A stretch of 64,000 nucleotides of DNA from Edaphobacillus lindanitolerans (lineage in GTDB: Bacteria > Bacillota > Bacilli > Bacillales_A > Planococcaceae). The notes beneath the pieces are model-generated. The model had not been told where the DNA came from. It did not search any database and saw only the letters and a program-made list of their open reading frames with translations. The stretch is from positions 1,240,001 to 1,304,000 of the forward strand of contig NZ_FTPL01000001.1 in the NCBI RefSeq assembly GCF_900156305.1. The letters run 5' to 3'. Of this stretch, positions 8,172 to 17,625 are shown piece by piece. Numbering within the stretch: position 1 is the first letter of the stretch; each line of letters opens with the position of its first letter. The position numbers were made by a program, and so were the translations under genes.

Positions 8172-9633
8172 AATGCCGTTGCGTGAGCATTTTCTTGCGT
8201 GTATAGAACTCGATGCCGTCTTTCCCGTTGGCATGGAGGTCGCCGTAGAAGGACTTCTTGTAGCCCGAGAACGGGAAGAAGGCCATCGGGGCCGGGACGC
8301 CGAGGTTCACGCCGAGCATGCCGGCGTCGATGTCGTCGCGGAATTCGCGGATTGCGGATGCGCTGTCCGTGTACAGGCAGGCCCCGTTCGCAAAGTCAGA
8401 CGCGTTGGCGAACTCGATCGCTTCCGTGAGCGTCTCCACCCGTACGATCGAGAGGACCGGTGCGAAGATCTCGTCTTTCCAGATCTTCATTTCCTGCGTG
8501 ACTTCATCAAAGATCGTCGGTCCGACGAAGTAGCCGCCTTCGGAGCCGGATTCGTCTTCGCGGCCGTCTCGGACGAGCTTCGCGCCTTCTTCGACGCCGC
8601 TCTCGATGTAGCCGATCGTGCGGTCCTTGTGTGCCGGGCGGATGACCGGGCCGAGGAAGATGCCTTCCTCGAGGCCGTTGCCGATCGTGATGTCGTCGGC
8701 CGCCTGCTTCAGGCGGTCGACGAGCTCATCCGCGACATCACCGACCGCGACGACGACCGCAGCGGCCATGCAGCGCTCGCCGGCGGAACCGAATGCCGCT
8801 CCGGTGATGTTCTTCACCGCGTTGTCGAGGTCCGCATCCGGCATGACGATCGAGTGGTTCTTCGCGCCGGCCAGCGCCTGCACCCGCTTGCCGTGCGACG
8901 TGCCTGTCTTGTACACATACTCGGCGACCGGCTGCGAGCCGACGAACGAGATCGCCGGGACGTCCGGATGCTCGAGCAGGCCGTTCACGACATCATGGGC
9001 ACCGTGGACGATGTTGAAGACCCCGTCCGGAAGACCCGCTTCCTTCAGAAGTTCCGCGAGCCGGTTGGCGAGAAGCGGCGTCCGCTCCGAAGGCTTCATG
9101 ACGAACGTGTTCCCTGCCACGATGGCGAGCGGGAACATCCATGCCGGCACCATCATCGGGAAGTTGAACGGCGTGATGCCGCCGATGACCCCGATCGGGT
9201 AGCGGTACATGCCCGACTCGATGTTCGTGGCGATGTCCGGAAGCTGCTGGCCCATCATGAGGGAAGGCGCGCCTGCCGCGAACTCGACGCACTCGATGCC
9301 GCGGAGCACTTCGCCGTGCGCTTCGGTGAGGCTCTTGCCGTTCTCGACCGTGATCAGCTTCGCGAGCTCATCCCAATGATCGACGAGGAGCTGCTGGTAC
9401 TTGAACATGATCCGTGCACGCTGGGGCACCGGTGTCTTCTTCCACTTCTTGAATGCGTCTTTCGCAACGGAGACCGCCTGGTCGAGATCTTCCCTCGTCG
9501 AAACCGGCACTTGCGCCATGATTTCGCCTGTTGCCGGGTTCGGCACGTCTTCATAGCGATCCGTTGCCGACTTGACCCATTGTCCACCGATGAAATTTGA
9601 AAGCGTTTTCGCTTTTACCGTTGTTGTTTCCAC
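8170..9633 (-). CDS. mmsA: CoA-acylating (methyl)malonate-semialdehyde dehydrogenase
   Basis: Oxidises malonate semialdehyde or methylmalonate semialdehyde to acetyl-CoA or propionyl-CoA with loss of CO2 and NADH formation (MmsA/IolA family). The 487-aa protein shows ITPFNFP near 153-159, the cofactor-contact region MKPSERTP near 179-186 and the catalytic cysteine in GERCMAA (C288), the MmsA-specific context. The start is GTG at 9633 behind GGAGGAATT. First gene of an operon with the transaminase and ald, and divergent from a PucR regulator. This setting favours malonate semialdehyde from beta-alanine over valine or inositol breakdown. Confidence 0.93.
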   Translation of the reverse strand: METTTVKAKTLSNFIGGQWVKSATDRYEDVPNPATGEIMAQVPVSTREDLDQAVSVAKDAFKKWKKTPVPQRARIMFKYQQLLVDHWDELAKLITVENGKSLTEAHGEVLRGIECVEFAAGAPSLMMGQQLPDIATNIESGMYRYPIGVIGGITPFNFPMMVPAWMFPLAIVAGNTFVMKPSERTPLLANRLAELLKEAGLPDGVFNIVHGAHDVVNGLLEHPDVPAISFVGSQPVAEYVYKTGTSHGKRVQALAGAKNHSIVMPDADLDNAVKNITGAAFGSAGERCMAAAVVVAVGDVADELVDRLKQAADDITIGNGLEEGIFLGPVIRPAHKDRTIGYIESGVEEGAKLVRDGREDESGSEGGYFVGPTIFDEVTQEMKIWKDEIFAPVLSIVRVETLTEAIEFANASDFANGACLYTDSASAIREFRDDIDAGMLGVNLGVPAPMAFFPFSGYKKSFYGDLHANGKDGIEFYTRKKMLTQRH

Positions 9634-9782
9634 TTAAAATTCCTCCTTCAGCTGTAAATGACCGTCTTGACGGGGATTCCCGTTCACTTCATAATCAACT
9701 TTACAAACTCTCAGAATGTTTGTCATTTTACATTGTGTCAAATGATCCGATGAATCCATTGGACGAAGGGGAGAATCCGAAC
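9634..9782. promoter_or_regulatory. Divergent mmsA/pucR promoter region with inverted repeat
   Basis: A 149-bp gap between two divergent starts. It holds an inverted repeat ACAAAC-N9-GTTTGT at 9703-9723, a plausible operator for the adjacent PucR protein. No convincing -35/-10 pair could be fixed by eye. Confidence 0.5.
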
Positions 9783-11423
9783 ATGAAAGAGATCGAACTG
9801 ACGGTCCGGGATGTGCTGGCCCGGGATTCGTTCCAGAAAGCGAAACTGGTGGCGGGAAAAGGCGGCACCGGCCGGCTCGTGCGCTGGTCGCACATTCTGG
9901 AGGTCCGTGACTTCGAGTCGCTCATCAACGGCGGCGAGCTCATCCTGACGACCGGCATCAGCATGACCCTGGACGTCGGGACGCAGATCGCCTACATCCG
10001 GAAGCTGAATGAACTCGGCGTCTCCGCACTCTGCATCGAACTGCCGGAACCCAAAAATAAGATCGCCCCGGAAGTGATCGCGCTTGCCGACGAACTCGAC
10101 TTCCCGGTCATTGTCTTCGAAGAAGTGATCCGCTTCGTCGACATCACGCAGGATCTCCATACGGCGATCATCAACCGGCACCATCAGATGATCTCCGAAC
10201 TCGACCGGCTGTCCGGGCGCTTCATCGAACTGTCGCTCACGTCAAACGGCATCCTGAAGATCCTGCAGGAAGTGCACCAGTATTTCCGGCGCGACGTCCT
10301 GTTCGTCACGGACCGGCCCGCCCACTACTTTTATCCGTCGCATGTCAAAGAGACGGAAGCCGCCATCCGCCAGCAGCTCGTGCAGGACAGCACCCTGACC
10401 GACACCGTCCGCTACCTCGAGACGGAAAACGGGCTGTTCGCGACCGTCCCCGTCCGGGGGCTCGGCCAGGTGTGGGGCCGCCTCTGCATGTCGATCGAGG
10501 AACCGGTCCATGACGACTTCTACTTCCTCATCCTTGACCGCGCGGGCCTTTCCATCTCCCAGATCCTGCTGCGGAACCGGACCGTCGAAGAGCGCAAGCA
10601 GAACCTCGAGGACAAAGTCGTCCGGAGCCTCATCACGGGCCGCGGGACCGATCCGGAAACCGTCCAGTCCGTCCTGCCCGCGCAGGGCCGGAATATGTAC
10701 TACCGGGTGATGGCCATCCGGTTCAACCCCGATTCCGTGTTTGACTCCGAAGATCTTCTTGAGGAAGAGCTCGTCCAGCGGGCGATGGTCATCCGGAGCC
10801 TGTTCCAGCGAAACGGCTTTTTCCCGTCGATCACGTCGGGGAAAAACGAGATGGCCGTCCTGGCATTCTTCATCTCCGGGGAAGAACAGAAAAATGCCGA
10901 AAACCGGTTCGGACAGGTCATCCGGGAGATCGGCGACATCCCGGAAAACCAGTTCCCCGACTGCCTGTTCGGCATCAGCAAGGTGTATCAGGAAATCCCC
11001 GACGTCAAGCAGGCGTTCGGCGAAGCGGAAGACGTGATCTCCCTCCGGAGCCAGGGGGTCGCCGCCTCCCCGTTCTTCGAGAAGCTCGGCATCCACCGGC
11101 TGCTGCTGTTGCTGAAGCGGAGCGGCGAACTTGAGCGGTACGTGGACGATTACCTTGGCCGTCTCATCGAACATGACCGGCGCAACGACAGCGCGCTGCT
11201 CGAGACGCTGGTCGTCTATCTGGAATGCGGCGGTGTCAAAAAAGAGGCCGCGGAACGGCTGTTCATCGTGCGCCAGACGCTCTACCATCGGCTGGAGAAG
11301 CTCGAAGCGCTGCTCGGCTCCAACTTCATGGAACCCGGCAACCGCATTGCACTGGAAGTCGCCGTGCAGGCGCACCGGATGCTGGCACGCGGGACCGCAG
11401 AACCGCTTGCGATGAGTGAGTAA
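9783..11423 (+). CDS. PucR-family transcriptional regulator
   Basis: A 546-aa regulator with an N-terminal PucR purine-catabolism-type domain (VRDVLARDSF, GGELILTTGIS near 54-64), a middle GGDEF-like/CdaR-type domain and a C-terminal helix-turn-helix of the PucR/HTH_30 type (ETLVVYLECGG, RQTLYHRLEKLEALLG). Members activate nitrogen-compound catabolism, often on sensing a substrate. The ATG at 9783 with AAGGGGAG upstream is preferred over longer upstream starts. Its divergence from mmsA suggests that it controls the mmsA-transaminase-ald operon. Confidence 0.9.
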   Translation: MKEIELTVRDVLARDSFQKAKLVAGKGGTGRLVRWSHILEVRDFESLINGGELILTTGISMTLDVGTQIAYIRKLNELGVSALCIELPEPKNKIAPEVIALADELDFPVIVFEEVIRFVDITQDLHTAIINRHHQMISELDRLSGRFIELSLTSNGILKILQEVHQYFRRDVLFVTDRPAHYFYPSHVKETEAAIRQQLVQDSTLTDTVRYLETENGLFATVPVRGLGQVWGRLCMSIEEPVHDDFYFLILDRAGLSISQILLRNRTVEERKQNLEDKVVRSLITGRGTDPETVQSVLPAQGRNMYYRVMAIRFNPDSVFDSEDLLEEELVQRAMVIRSLFQRNGFFPSITSGKNEMAVLAFFISGEEQKNAENRFGQVIREIGDIPENQFPDCLFGISKVYQEIPDVKQAFGEAEDVISLRSQGVAASPFFEKLGIHRLLLLLKRSGELERYVDDYLGRLIEHDRRNDSALLETLVVYLECGGVKKEAAERLFIVRQTLYHRLEKLEALLGSNFMEPGNRIALEVAVQAHRMLARGTAEPLAMSE

Positions 11424-11440
11424 GAATGAAGTAATACAAT

Positions 11441-11482
11441 AAAAAGGCGTCCTCCGGCAGAACCGCCGGAAGGCGCCTTTTC
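11441..11482. terminator. Bidirectional terminator between pucR and the lysR gene
   Basis: Hairpin with arms AAAAAGGCGTCCTCCGGC and GCCGGAAGGCGCCTTTT. It serves pucR and the convergent LysR gene. Confidence 0.85.
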
Positions 11483-11489
11483 TTTATCC

Positions 11490-12371
11490 TCATTCAAACT
11501 TGTCCACGATCCGTTCGAAAAAGCTTTTGACCGGTGCCGGAAAATACCGCGCTTTGACAAAGCAGAAATAAACGGTCCGCGTCAGCCGGGGGTCGTCCAC
11601 TTTCCGGCCCGCCAGCTCTTCCGGAAGGTTGCCGGACACGTACTTCTCCGGCAGGAGCGCGACACCGAGTCCGTTTTCCACGACTTTCTTCACCATTTCG
11701 AACCGCTCGATCTGATATTCCACCTTCGGCGTTTGCCCCGCATCCTTGAATGCATCCATGATCTGCTGCCGCGTCTTGAACGACGGCATTCCGAGGACGA
11801 GCGGGAACCGGCAGATGTCCTCCAGCCGCACCGTCTCCAGCCGGCCGATCTCATGTCCTTGCAGGTACACCGCCAGGAACGACTCTTCATAGAGCGGGAT
11901 CGCTTCGATCTGGTCGTTTTTGATCTCCTGATTGGTGACGACCGCATGGACATCATATTGAAGAAGCGCCTCCATGACCGTCTTGTCATAGAGCGTGTCC
12001 ACCACAGTAAACGTATTGTGCGGATAGACTTCCTTATGCGCCGCCATCACCTCGGTGAACCATTTATGCGCGGATTCGATGACGCCGACGAGGATCTCCG
12101 TACGGCTGCCGCTGATGCTTTCGCCCATCTCCTTCATGATGACGTCCATCTGCCGGAGAACCGGAAGGGCACGGTTGAACAGCAGCGTCCCCGCGTCGGT
12201 CAGACGGAAATCCCGGGTGGTGCGCTCGAGAAGCCGGGTGCCGAGCTCTGCTTCCATATTTCGGATCGCCTTGCTCAGGGACGGCTGTGAAATATGCAGG
12301 GCCGCGGCCGCCTTGGAGAAGTTCCGGTGCTGGACGACGGTGACAAAGTACTCCATCTGCCTTAAATCCAT
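11490..12371 (-). CDS. LysR-family regulator, divergent from hutG
   Basis: A 293-aa LysR protein. The N-terminal winged helix MDLRQMEYFVTVVQHRNFSK with AAALHISQPSLSKAI (residues 21-35) is clear, followed by a substrate-binding domain (ILVGVIESAHKWFTEV). AGGAGGAAACC precedes the ATG. It is transcribed away from hutG-gltS, the usual arrangement for a LysR activator and its target, so control of formimidoylglutamate or glutamate use is likely but unproven. The 115-bp divergent region contains a TAAATCG...CGATTTA inverted pair and ATAAG-N6-CTTTAT, either of which could be its binding site. Confidence 0.9.
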   Translation of the reverse strand: MDLRQMEYFVTVVQHRNFSKAAAALHISQPSLSKAIRNMEAELGTRLLERTTRDFRLTDAGTLLFNRALPVLRQMDVIMKEMGESISGSRTEILVGVIESAHKWFTEVMAAHKEVYPHNTFTVVDTLYDKTVMEALLQYDVHAVVTNQEIKNDQIEAIPLYEESFLAVYLQGHEIGRLETVRLEDICRFPLVLGMPSFKTRQQIMDAFKDAGQTPKVEYQIERFEMVKKVVENGLGVALLPEKYVSGNLPEELAGRKVDDPRLTRTVYFCFVKARYFPAPVKSFFERIVDKFE

Positions 12372-12486
12372 CAGGTTTCCTCCTACTTATAGCCTGAAGC
12401 TATTGTATTATGATAAATCGGTATTGGGAATTATAAGTCTCCGGCTTTATACTAAAAATATCGATTTACGCGGAAGGATGGTTGTC

Positions 12487-13440
12487 TTGTTTAAAGAAAG
12501 CGATTTCAGTCTATGGTCCGGTCGGATCGACAGCAATACGAATCCGGAGAGCTTCCGTTATCATCAGGTCATCCGTCCCTCAACCGTTGAACAATTAACA
12601 TCCATGAAAGCGGCTCCAATCACGCTGATCGGATTCGAATGCGATGAAGGCGTGAGAAGGAACAAGGGCCGGACCGGCGCCCGAAAAGGCCCGGCTGAAA
12701 TCCGCAGACAACTGGCCGGACTGCCTTGGCGGGCCGACACAACCGACCTGTTCGACATGGGCACGGTCGCCTGTGAAGGCACCGCGCTGGAAGACGCCCA
12801 GCAGGAACTCGGAGACCGCGTGTCGGATCTTCTAAGTGCCGGCTCCCGCTGTGTGATCGCCGGCGGAGGACACGAGACCCTGTACGGCCATTACCTCGGC
12901 GTCCGGAAGCAAGCCGGCCCCGACGCCGTGATCGGCCTTGTGAATATTGATGCACACTTTGACCTGAGAGAATACAGCGATCAGCCTTCCTCGGGCACGA
13001 TGTTCAAGCAGATCCTGGACAGTGACCCGAACGCCCGGTACTTCGTCTGCGGCATCCAGGAATACGGCAATACGACCGAACTGTTTACAAGGGCGGACGA
13101 GCTCGGTGTCACCTACATGCTCGAGGAAGAGACGACTCCCGAAGCATGCCGCCGGCCGCTCGATCAATTCATGGCCGGCTGCGACGTTGTGCTCCTGACC
13201 CTCTGCATGGACGTCCTCCAGGCGGCCGATGCACCGGGCGTCAGTGCCCCGTCCGTCTTCGGGCTCGATCCGAAAACGGTGAAGTCACTCGTCAAAATGA
13301 TTTGCGCTCATCCGAAAACCGGCAGTTTCAGCCTCTGCGAAACGAATCCGGAACTCGATGAAGACAACCGGACCGCAAAACTTGCGGCATATATGATGAA
13401 TGAAGCCATTATGGCCTTCAAGAAAGGCGGACACTTATGA
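12487..13440 (+). CDS. hutG: Formimidoylglutamase (ureohydrolase family)
   Basis: Hydrolyses N-formimidoyl-L-glutamate to glutamate and formamide, the last step of one histidine-degradation route. The 317-aa protein has FECDEGVRRNKGR near 55-67 and the metal motifs GGGHETLYGH and NIDAHFD. The third motif reads LCMDVL..ADAPGVSAP; many arginase-fold enzymes have Asp-x-Asp here, so the first ligand position appears to be cysteine. TTG at 12487 is preferred because GGAAGG lies nine bases upstream; the ATG at 12478 touches that site. It overlaps gltS by 4 bp (ATGA). No hutH, hutU or hutI is in the window. Confidence 0.9.
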   Translation: MFKESDFSLWSGRIDSNTNPESFRYHQVIRPSTVEQLTSMKAAPITLIGFECDEGVRRNKGRTGARKGPAEIRRQLAGLPWRADTTDLFDMGTVACEGTALEDAQQELGDRVSDLLSAGSRCVIAGGGHETLYGHYLGVRKQAGPDAVIGLVNIDAHFDLREYSDQPSSGTMFKQILDSDPNARYFVCGIQEYGNTTELFTRADELGVTYMLEEETTPEACRRPLDQFMAGCDVVLLTLCMDVLQAADAPGVSAPSVFGLDPKTVKSLVKMICAHPKTGSFSLCETNPELDEDNRTAKLAAYMMNEAIMAFKKGGHL

Positions 13441-14618
13441 TAGAAATCAACCAGATCACCACACTGTTCCTGTCCGTCGCCCTGTTCCTCATCGGAACGG
13501 CAATGGTCAACCGGATCGGGATCCTCAATCGGTTCTGCATCCCTGCACCTGTTGTCGGCGGACTGCTCTTTGCGATTGTCGCACTTATACTCAAAGAAAC
13601 CGGCGTTGTCGAGGTTTCGCTCGACACCTCCCTGCAAAGCCTCTTCATGATCGCGTTCTTCACGACGGTCGGACTCGGCGCCAGCTTCAAGCTCATCAAG
13701 CTGGGCGGGAAGCTCCTCGTGATCTACTGGCTCGTCTGCGGCTTTCTCGCGCTCGTCCAGAACGTGATCGGTGTCTCGCTCTCGAAACTGTTCGGGATCC
13801 ATCCCCTCCTCGGCGTCATGGCCGGGGCCGTATCGATGGAAGGCGGCCACGGCGGCGCGGCGGCATACGGCCAGACCGTTGAAGCACTCGGCATCGACTC
13901 GGCCGTCACCATCGGGCTCGCAGCGGCGACGCTCGGCCTCATCTTCGGCAGCCTCACCGGCGGCCCGGTGGCCAAGTATTTGATCACCAAGCACGACCTG
14001 AAGCCGTCTTCCGATGAAATGGCCCAGTATGTCGAGAAGGACGAGCGCCCGGTGAGCGAGCGGTCGTTCATGATCCAGGTCGCCCTGATCACCCTGTCCA
14101 TGGCAGCCGGCACGTATCTCGGCGATCTGTTCACCAACCTGACCGGATTCGTCCTCCCGGCCTACATCGGTGCGATGTTCGTCGCACTCATCGTCCGGAA
14201 CCTGATGGACCGGTTCCTGCCGGGCACGATCAATATGAAAGAAATCAACCTGATCGGCGACGTGTCGCTGTCCATCTTCCTGTCGATGGCGCTTATGAGC
14301 ATCAAGCTCTGGGAAGTGGCGGGACTTGCCCTGCCGCTGTTCGGCATCGTGCTCGTGCAGGTGATCTTCATCGTCCTGTTCGCCGTATTCGTCCTGTTCC
14401 GCCTCATGGGCCGGAACTATGACGCAGCCGTCATGGTCTCGGGCTTCCTCGGCCACGGACTCGGCGCAACACCGAACGCGATGGCGAACATGTCCGCGGT
14501 AGTCGGCAAATTCGGCCCTTCCCGCCAGGCATTTCTCATCGTTCCGATCGTCGGCGCATTCCTGATCGATGTGTTCGGCGCCCCGATCATCATCACGACG
14601 ATCAACCTGTTCAAATAA
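13437..14618 (+). CDS. gltS: Sodium/glutamate symporter (GltS)
   Basis: A 393-aa integral membrane protein of the ESS family, importing glutamate with Na+. It shows LIGTAMVNRIGILNRFCIPAPVVGG near the N-terminus, AGAVSMEGGHGGAAAYG near 130-146 and a second conserved reentrant section ALMSIKLWE and GFLGHGLGATPNAMANM near 337-353, typical of GltS. It is translationally coupled to hutG, whose product is glutamate, so the pair handles glutamate supply. A strong terminator follows. Confidence 0.93.
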   Translation: MIEINQITTLFLSVALFLIGTAMVNRIGILNRFCIPAPVVGGLLFAIVALILKETGVVEVSLDTSLQSLFMIAFFTTVGLGASFKLIKLGGKLLVIYWLVCGFLALVQNVIGVSLSKLFGIHPLLGVMAGAVSMEGGHGGAAAYGQTVEALGIDSAVTIGLAAATLGLIFGSLTGGPVAKYLITKHDLKPSSDEMAQYVEKDERPVSERSFMIQVALITLSMAAGTYLGDLFTNLTGFVLPAYIGAMFVALIVRNLMDRFLPGTINMKEINLIGDVSLSIFLSMALMSIKLWEVAGLALPLFGIVLVQVIFIVLFAVFVLFRLMGRNYDAAVMVSGFLGHGLGATPNAMANMSAVVGKFGPSRQAFLIVPIVGAFLIDVFGAPIIITTINLFK

Positions 14619-14632
14619 ATTCATCCATTCAA

Positions 14633-14672
14633 AGAACCCGGTTTCCGACCTCAGAGTCTGGAACCGGGTTTT
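14633..14672 (+). terminator. Intrinsic terminator after gltS
   Basis: Arms GAACCCGGTTTCC and GGAACCGGGTT, followed by a six-T run. Confidence 0.88.
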
Positions 14673-14851
14673 TTGATTCCATGGCCAGGTTGTACAGCCC
14701 GGCCGGTGGATGTACACTAATTGATAAACCGAGACGGAATTTCCATTTTTACATTCCGTCCGGGAATCGGGCGCAACGTTTGACGTCCTGTCCATTCCTT
14801 CCCGCCGCGTGAATCTTTATGATAGACAAGAATAGTTTCATTTCTTCGAAT

Positions 14852-14870
14852 AAAAAGAAAGCGCTTACCA
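14852..14870 (+). promoter_or_regulatory. Candidate CcpA (cre) site upstream of the permease
   Basis: AGAAAGCGCTTACCA fits the cre pattern (TGAAARCGYTTWCA-like) at most positions and lies about 25 bp before the permease start, where CcpA would repress. The rest of the 273-bp gap (14619-14891) holds the gltS terminator and no other gene that I can see. Confidence 0.5.
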
Positions 14871-14891
14871 AGCGCTGGGAGGGGAATCTGA

Positions 14892-16325
14892 ATGCCTCAG
14901 CAAACAGAACAGCAAGTCCCGGGTCCCGAATTAAGCGACACGGGCATGAAGCGGGACCTCAAAACCCGCCATATCGCGATGATCTCCATCGCCGGGGTGA
15001 TCGGGGCCGGCCTCTTCATCGGAAGCGGGGCCGTCATCAACTCCGCCGGTCCGGGAGCCATCCTGTCCTATGCATTTGCCGGCCTCATCGTCGTCCTCGT
15101 CATGCGGATGCTCGGCGAAATGTCGGCTGCGAACCCGACGAGCGGCTCGTTCTCCACATACGCCAGTGAAGCGATCGGCCCGTGGGCCGGATTCGCCATC
15201 GGCTGGCTGTACTGGTTCTTCTGGGTCGTCGTCATCGCGATCGAAGCGCTCGCGGGTGCGGCCATCATCCAGTACTGGCTCCCTGACTTCCCGATCTGGC
15301 TCATGAGCCTCATCCTGACGGTCGCCCTCACCGCGACGAATCTGTTCTCGGTCAAGTCGTTCGGTGAATTCGAATACTGGTTCTCGCTGATCAAAGTGGT
15401 CGCGATCACCCTGTTCCTCGTACTCGGCGTCGCCGTCCTGTTCGGCTGGTATCCGGGCGTATCGGCCCCGGGCACGGTGAACCTGATCGGAGAAGGCGGC
15501 TTCATGCCGTCCGGATTCGGCGCCATCATGCTCGGCATCACCGTCGTCATCTTCTCGTTCATGGGCACGGAAATCGTCGCCATCGCAGCGGGCGAATCGG
15601 AAAACCCGGTCAAGGCCGTACGCACCGCGACCAACAGCGTCGTCTGGCGCATCCTGATCTTCTACATCGGATCGATCGCGATCGTCGTCACGCTCCTGCC
15701 GTGGAACTCGGCGAACATCCTCGTCAGCCCGTTCGTCGCCGTGCTCGACCACATCGGCATCCCGGCTGCCGCACAGATCATGAACTTCGTCGTCCTGACG
15801 GCGGTCCTCAGCTGCCTGAACTCGGCGCTCTACGCCAACTCGCGCATGCTGTTCGGCATGGCGCAAAAAGGCGACGCACCGAAAGCCTTCCTGAAGCTCA
15901 GCAAAAACGGCGTCCCGGCACGGGCCATCCTGTTCAGCACCGTCTTCGCCTACTTCGCCGTCATCCTGGACTTCATCTCGCCGGATAAAGTGTTCCTGTT
16001 CCTGATCAACTCATCCGGCGCAGTGGCGCTGCTCGTCTACCTGATCATCTGCGTCTCCCAGCTGAGGATGCGCCGCCGGCTGGAAGCCGAAAACAAACAA
16101 CTCGCGGTGAAGATGTGGCTCTTCCCGTACCTGACCTACGCCACGATCGCCGTCGTCGCCGGCATCTACCTCGCCATGTTCTTCATCCCGTCGACCCGCA
16201 TCCAGGTCATCCTGACAAGCATCGTCGCGATCGGTGTCGTGGGCATTTACTTCCTGTTCTACCGGAAGAAAGCTGCCGTCGGATATGGAAAGACGCCGGT
16301 GGGCGTGCAGCGGTCGCCGGAGTGA
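14892..16325 (+). CDS. APC-family amino acid permease (GabP/proline permease-like)
   Basis: A 477-aa transporter of the amino acid/polyamine/organocation family, AAT branch. MKRDLKTRHIAMISIAGVIG and GLFIGSG near 27-53 form the first unwound helix region, and GEMSAANPTSGSFSTYA is the family motif after helix 2. Twelve hydrophobic segments are expected. The sequence recalls GABA, proline or aromatic permeases; the substrate is not decidable. The ATG follows GGGAGGGG. A candidate cre site upstream suggests catabolite repression. Confidence 0.88.
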   Translation: MPQQTEQQVPGPELSDTGMKRDLKTRHIAMISIAGVIGAGLFIGSGAVINSAGPGAILSYAFAGLIVVLVMRMLGEMSAANPTSGSFSTYASEAIGPWAGFAIGWLYWFFWVVVIAIEALAGAAIIQYWLPDFPIWLMSLILTVALTATNLFSVKSFGEFEYWFSLIKVVAITLFLVLGVAVLFGWYPGVSAPGTVNLIGEGGFMPSGFGAIMLGITVVIFSFMGTEIVAIAAGESENPVKAVRTATNSVVWRILIFYIGSIAIVVTLLPWNSANILVSPFVAVLDHIGIPAAAQIMNFVVLTAVLSCLNSALYANSRMLFGMAQKGDAPKAFLKLSKNGVPARAILFSTVFAYFAVILDFISPDKVFLFLINSSGAVALLVYLIICVSQLRMRRRLEAENKQLAVKMWLFPYLTYATIAVVAGIYLAMFFIPSTRIQVILTSIVAIGVVGIYFLFYRKKAAVGYGKTPVGVQRSPE

Positions 16326-16340
16326 TAAGTGAATAAAGAA

Positions 16341-16376
16341 GAAGCTCCCCTAGCCAGTTTGCAGGGGAGCTTTTTG
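16341..16376 (+). terminator. Intrinsic terminator after the APC permease
   Basis: Arms AAGCTCCCCT and AGGGGAGCTT with a T-run. It marks the last clearly high-GC gene before the AT-rich island. Confidence 0.87.
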
Positions 16377-16386
16377 ATGGTGATAG

Positions 16387-16590
16387 ACAAATGAGGCACA
16401 AGGGATTTATGGAGATTCCTACGATCACCCTGGCGCCCGCGAAGACAATACCCTCGCCATCGCTCTACACAAGAAGCTCAGCTTTGAGAAGGAAGGCCTT
16501 CTGACAAGGGACAATCAAATCAACGGCCTTTACTTCAACAGCTCGACGATTAATGAAAGCCGAATAAATGGTGTGAAGATGCACCTTTAG
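16387..16590 (+). pseudogene. Remnant of a GNAT acetyltransferase C-terminus
   Basis: An open stretch of 67 codons without a usable start encodes NTLAIALHKKLSFEKEG, close to the GNAT C-terminal pattern (N..AI.LY.KLGFEKEG), then a short tail ending in TAG at 16588. An in-frame stop at 16384 closes it upstream and no acetyl-CoA loop precedes it. It is read as the tail of a decayed or truncated acetyltransferase at the left edge of the island. A chance frame is possible. Confidence 0.5.
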
Positions 16591-16610
16591 GGTGTAAATT
16601 TTAATTTAGC

Positions 16611-16639
16611 TTGCAATATTTCCCTTCACCTGCTATGAT
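16611..16639 (+). promoter_or_regulatory. cspA promoter and long 5' leader
   Basis: TTGCAA (16611-16616), a 17-bp spacer and TATGAT (16634-16639) with an upstream TG form a good sigma-A promoter. Transcription from about 16646 would give a leader of about 110 nt before the cspA start, as expected of cold-shock mRNAs whose leader controls translation by temperature. Confidence 0.7.
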
Positions 16640-16756
16640 AAAAGTAATTATTTTTGTTCGGTGTAAAGGATCGTATGAATATCCACTTTTCATCTTGCTA
16701 ATACTTTGAGCAACAATAGTAATATAATGTGCACAACGCACTGGGAGGCAACAAAA

Positions 16757-16957
16757 ATGGAACAAGGTACAGTTAAATGGTTCAACGCAGAAAAAGGTTT
16801 TGGCTTTATCGAACGTGAAGGTGGAGACGACGTATTCGTACACTTCTCCGCAATCCAAAGCGACGGTTTCAAATCGTTGGACGAAGGTCAGCACGTAACA
16901 TTCGACGTTGAGCAAGGTCCACGTGGCGCTCAAGCTGCCAACGTTCAAAAAGCTTAA
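16757..16957 (+). CDS. cspA: Cold-shock protein
   Basis: A 66-aa single cold-shock domain RNA chaperone. RNP-1 KGFGFIER (residues 14-21) and RNP-2 VFVHFSAI (residues 27-34) are intact. The length is that of Bacillus CspB/C/D; which paralogue cannot be told. GGGAGGC precedes the ATG at 16757. A 110-nt leader lies upstream and a terminator downstream, so it is monocistronic. Confidence 0.96.
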   Translation: MEQGTVKWFNAEKGFGFIEREGGDDVFVHFSAIQSDGFKSLDEGQHVTFDVEQGPRGAQAANVQKA

Positions 16958-16974
16958 TCCAAAATCGTCTCTAA

Positions 16975-17002
16975 AACAGGCCCTGTATGGGGCCTGTTTT
17001 TT
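16975..17002 (+). terminator. Intrinsic terminator after cspA
   Basis: Arms AAACAGGCCC and GGGCCTGTTT with a T-run. Confidence 0.88.
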
Positions 17003-17068
17003 ATTTCCCCTAACTTCGTTACTACCTAGGTCTGCATCTGCATATTGATAAAAAACGAATGGAGTTGA

Positions 17069-17527
17069 ATGCTTGAACAATTCAACCCAGAAAAGCTGTT
17101 TGTTCAATATCGGGACGGCATGACTCCCATGCAGCCTGTCATTCCAAGACGTTACACACTGACTCACTCAGATGAGACCGGGGATCTTTTTTTGACGATT
17201 GGAACCGAGTATGCTTGGGACCGAGTGAATACGAAGATGAGAGATGAAGTTTTAGGTGAGTGGCTGATGAATGGGGACTGCTACCTTTTCTGCGTATACG
17301 TATATATAGGCCAGGGAGAATTCGATCAACATGTATCCGCAAAACGGAATGAAGTGTTTAGACGTGAGTTACCCCTTGCACTAAAAGCTATTCGATATGG
17401 TGACAGATTTCTATTCAACAAATACCCTAACCTCGATCAAGCGAATATCATCGTCAGCTTTACATCCGCTTATCCCCAATTTTCCAAACAGGAGAATTGG
17501 GGCACTTTCGGTAGTTTTTCTATGTAA
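17069..17527 (+). CDS. DUF3885 domain protein
   Basis: A 152-aa soluble protein with the DUF3885-like core RYTLTHSDETGDLFLTIG near residues 27-44 and WLMNGDCYLFCVYVYIG near 65-81. No function is known to me for the family. GGAGTTGA precedes the ATG. Its base composition is AT-richer than the backbone. It is monocistronic, and a weak hairpin with CCAG/CTGG arms lies at about 17552-17592. Confidence 0.72.
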   Translation: MLEQFNPEKLFVQYRDGMTPMQPVIPRRYTLTHSDETGDLFLTIGTEYAWDRVNTKMRDEVLGEWLMNGDCYLFCVYVYIGQGEFDQHVSAKRNEVFRRELPLALKAIRYGDRFLFNKYPNLDQANIIVSFTSAYPQFSKQENWGTFGSFSM

Positions 17528-17625
17528 TCCATTAATACAAAATAGGTAAGTAAGCCAGGCAAGATTTATTAAATGTCTTATCTGGCTTTTTATACCCTTC
17601 CAAAACTTGCCTTTATTAATAGGAC

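Noticed and set aside
8173-9600. A 475-codon open frame opposite mmsA, and similar long frames opposite other GC-rich genes
   Set aside because: No ribosome site, no recognisable domain, composition typical of antisense shadows.
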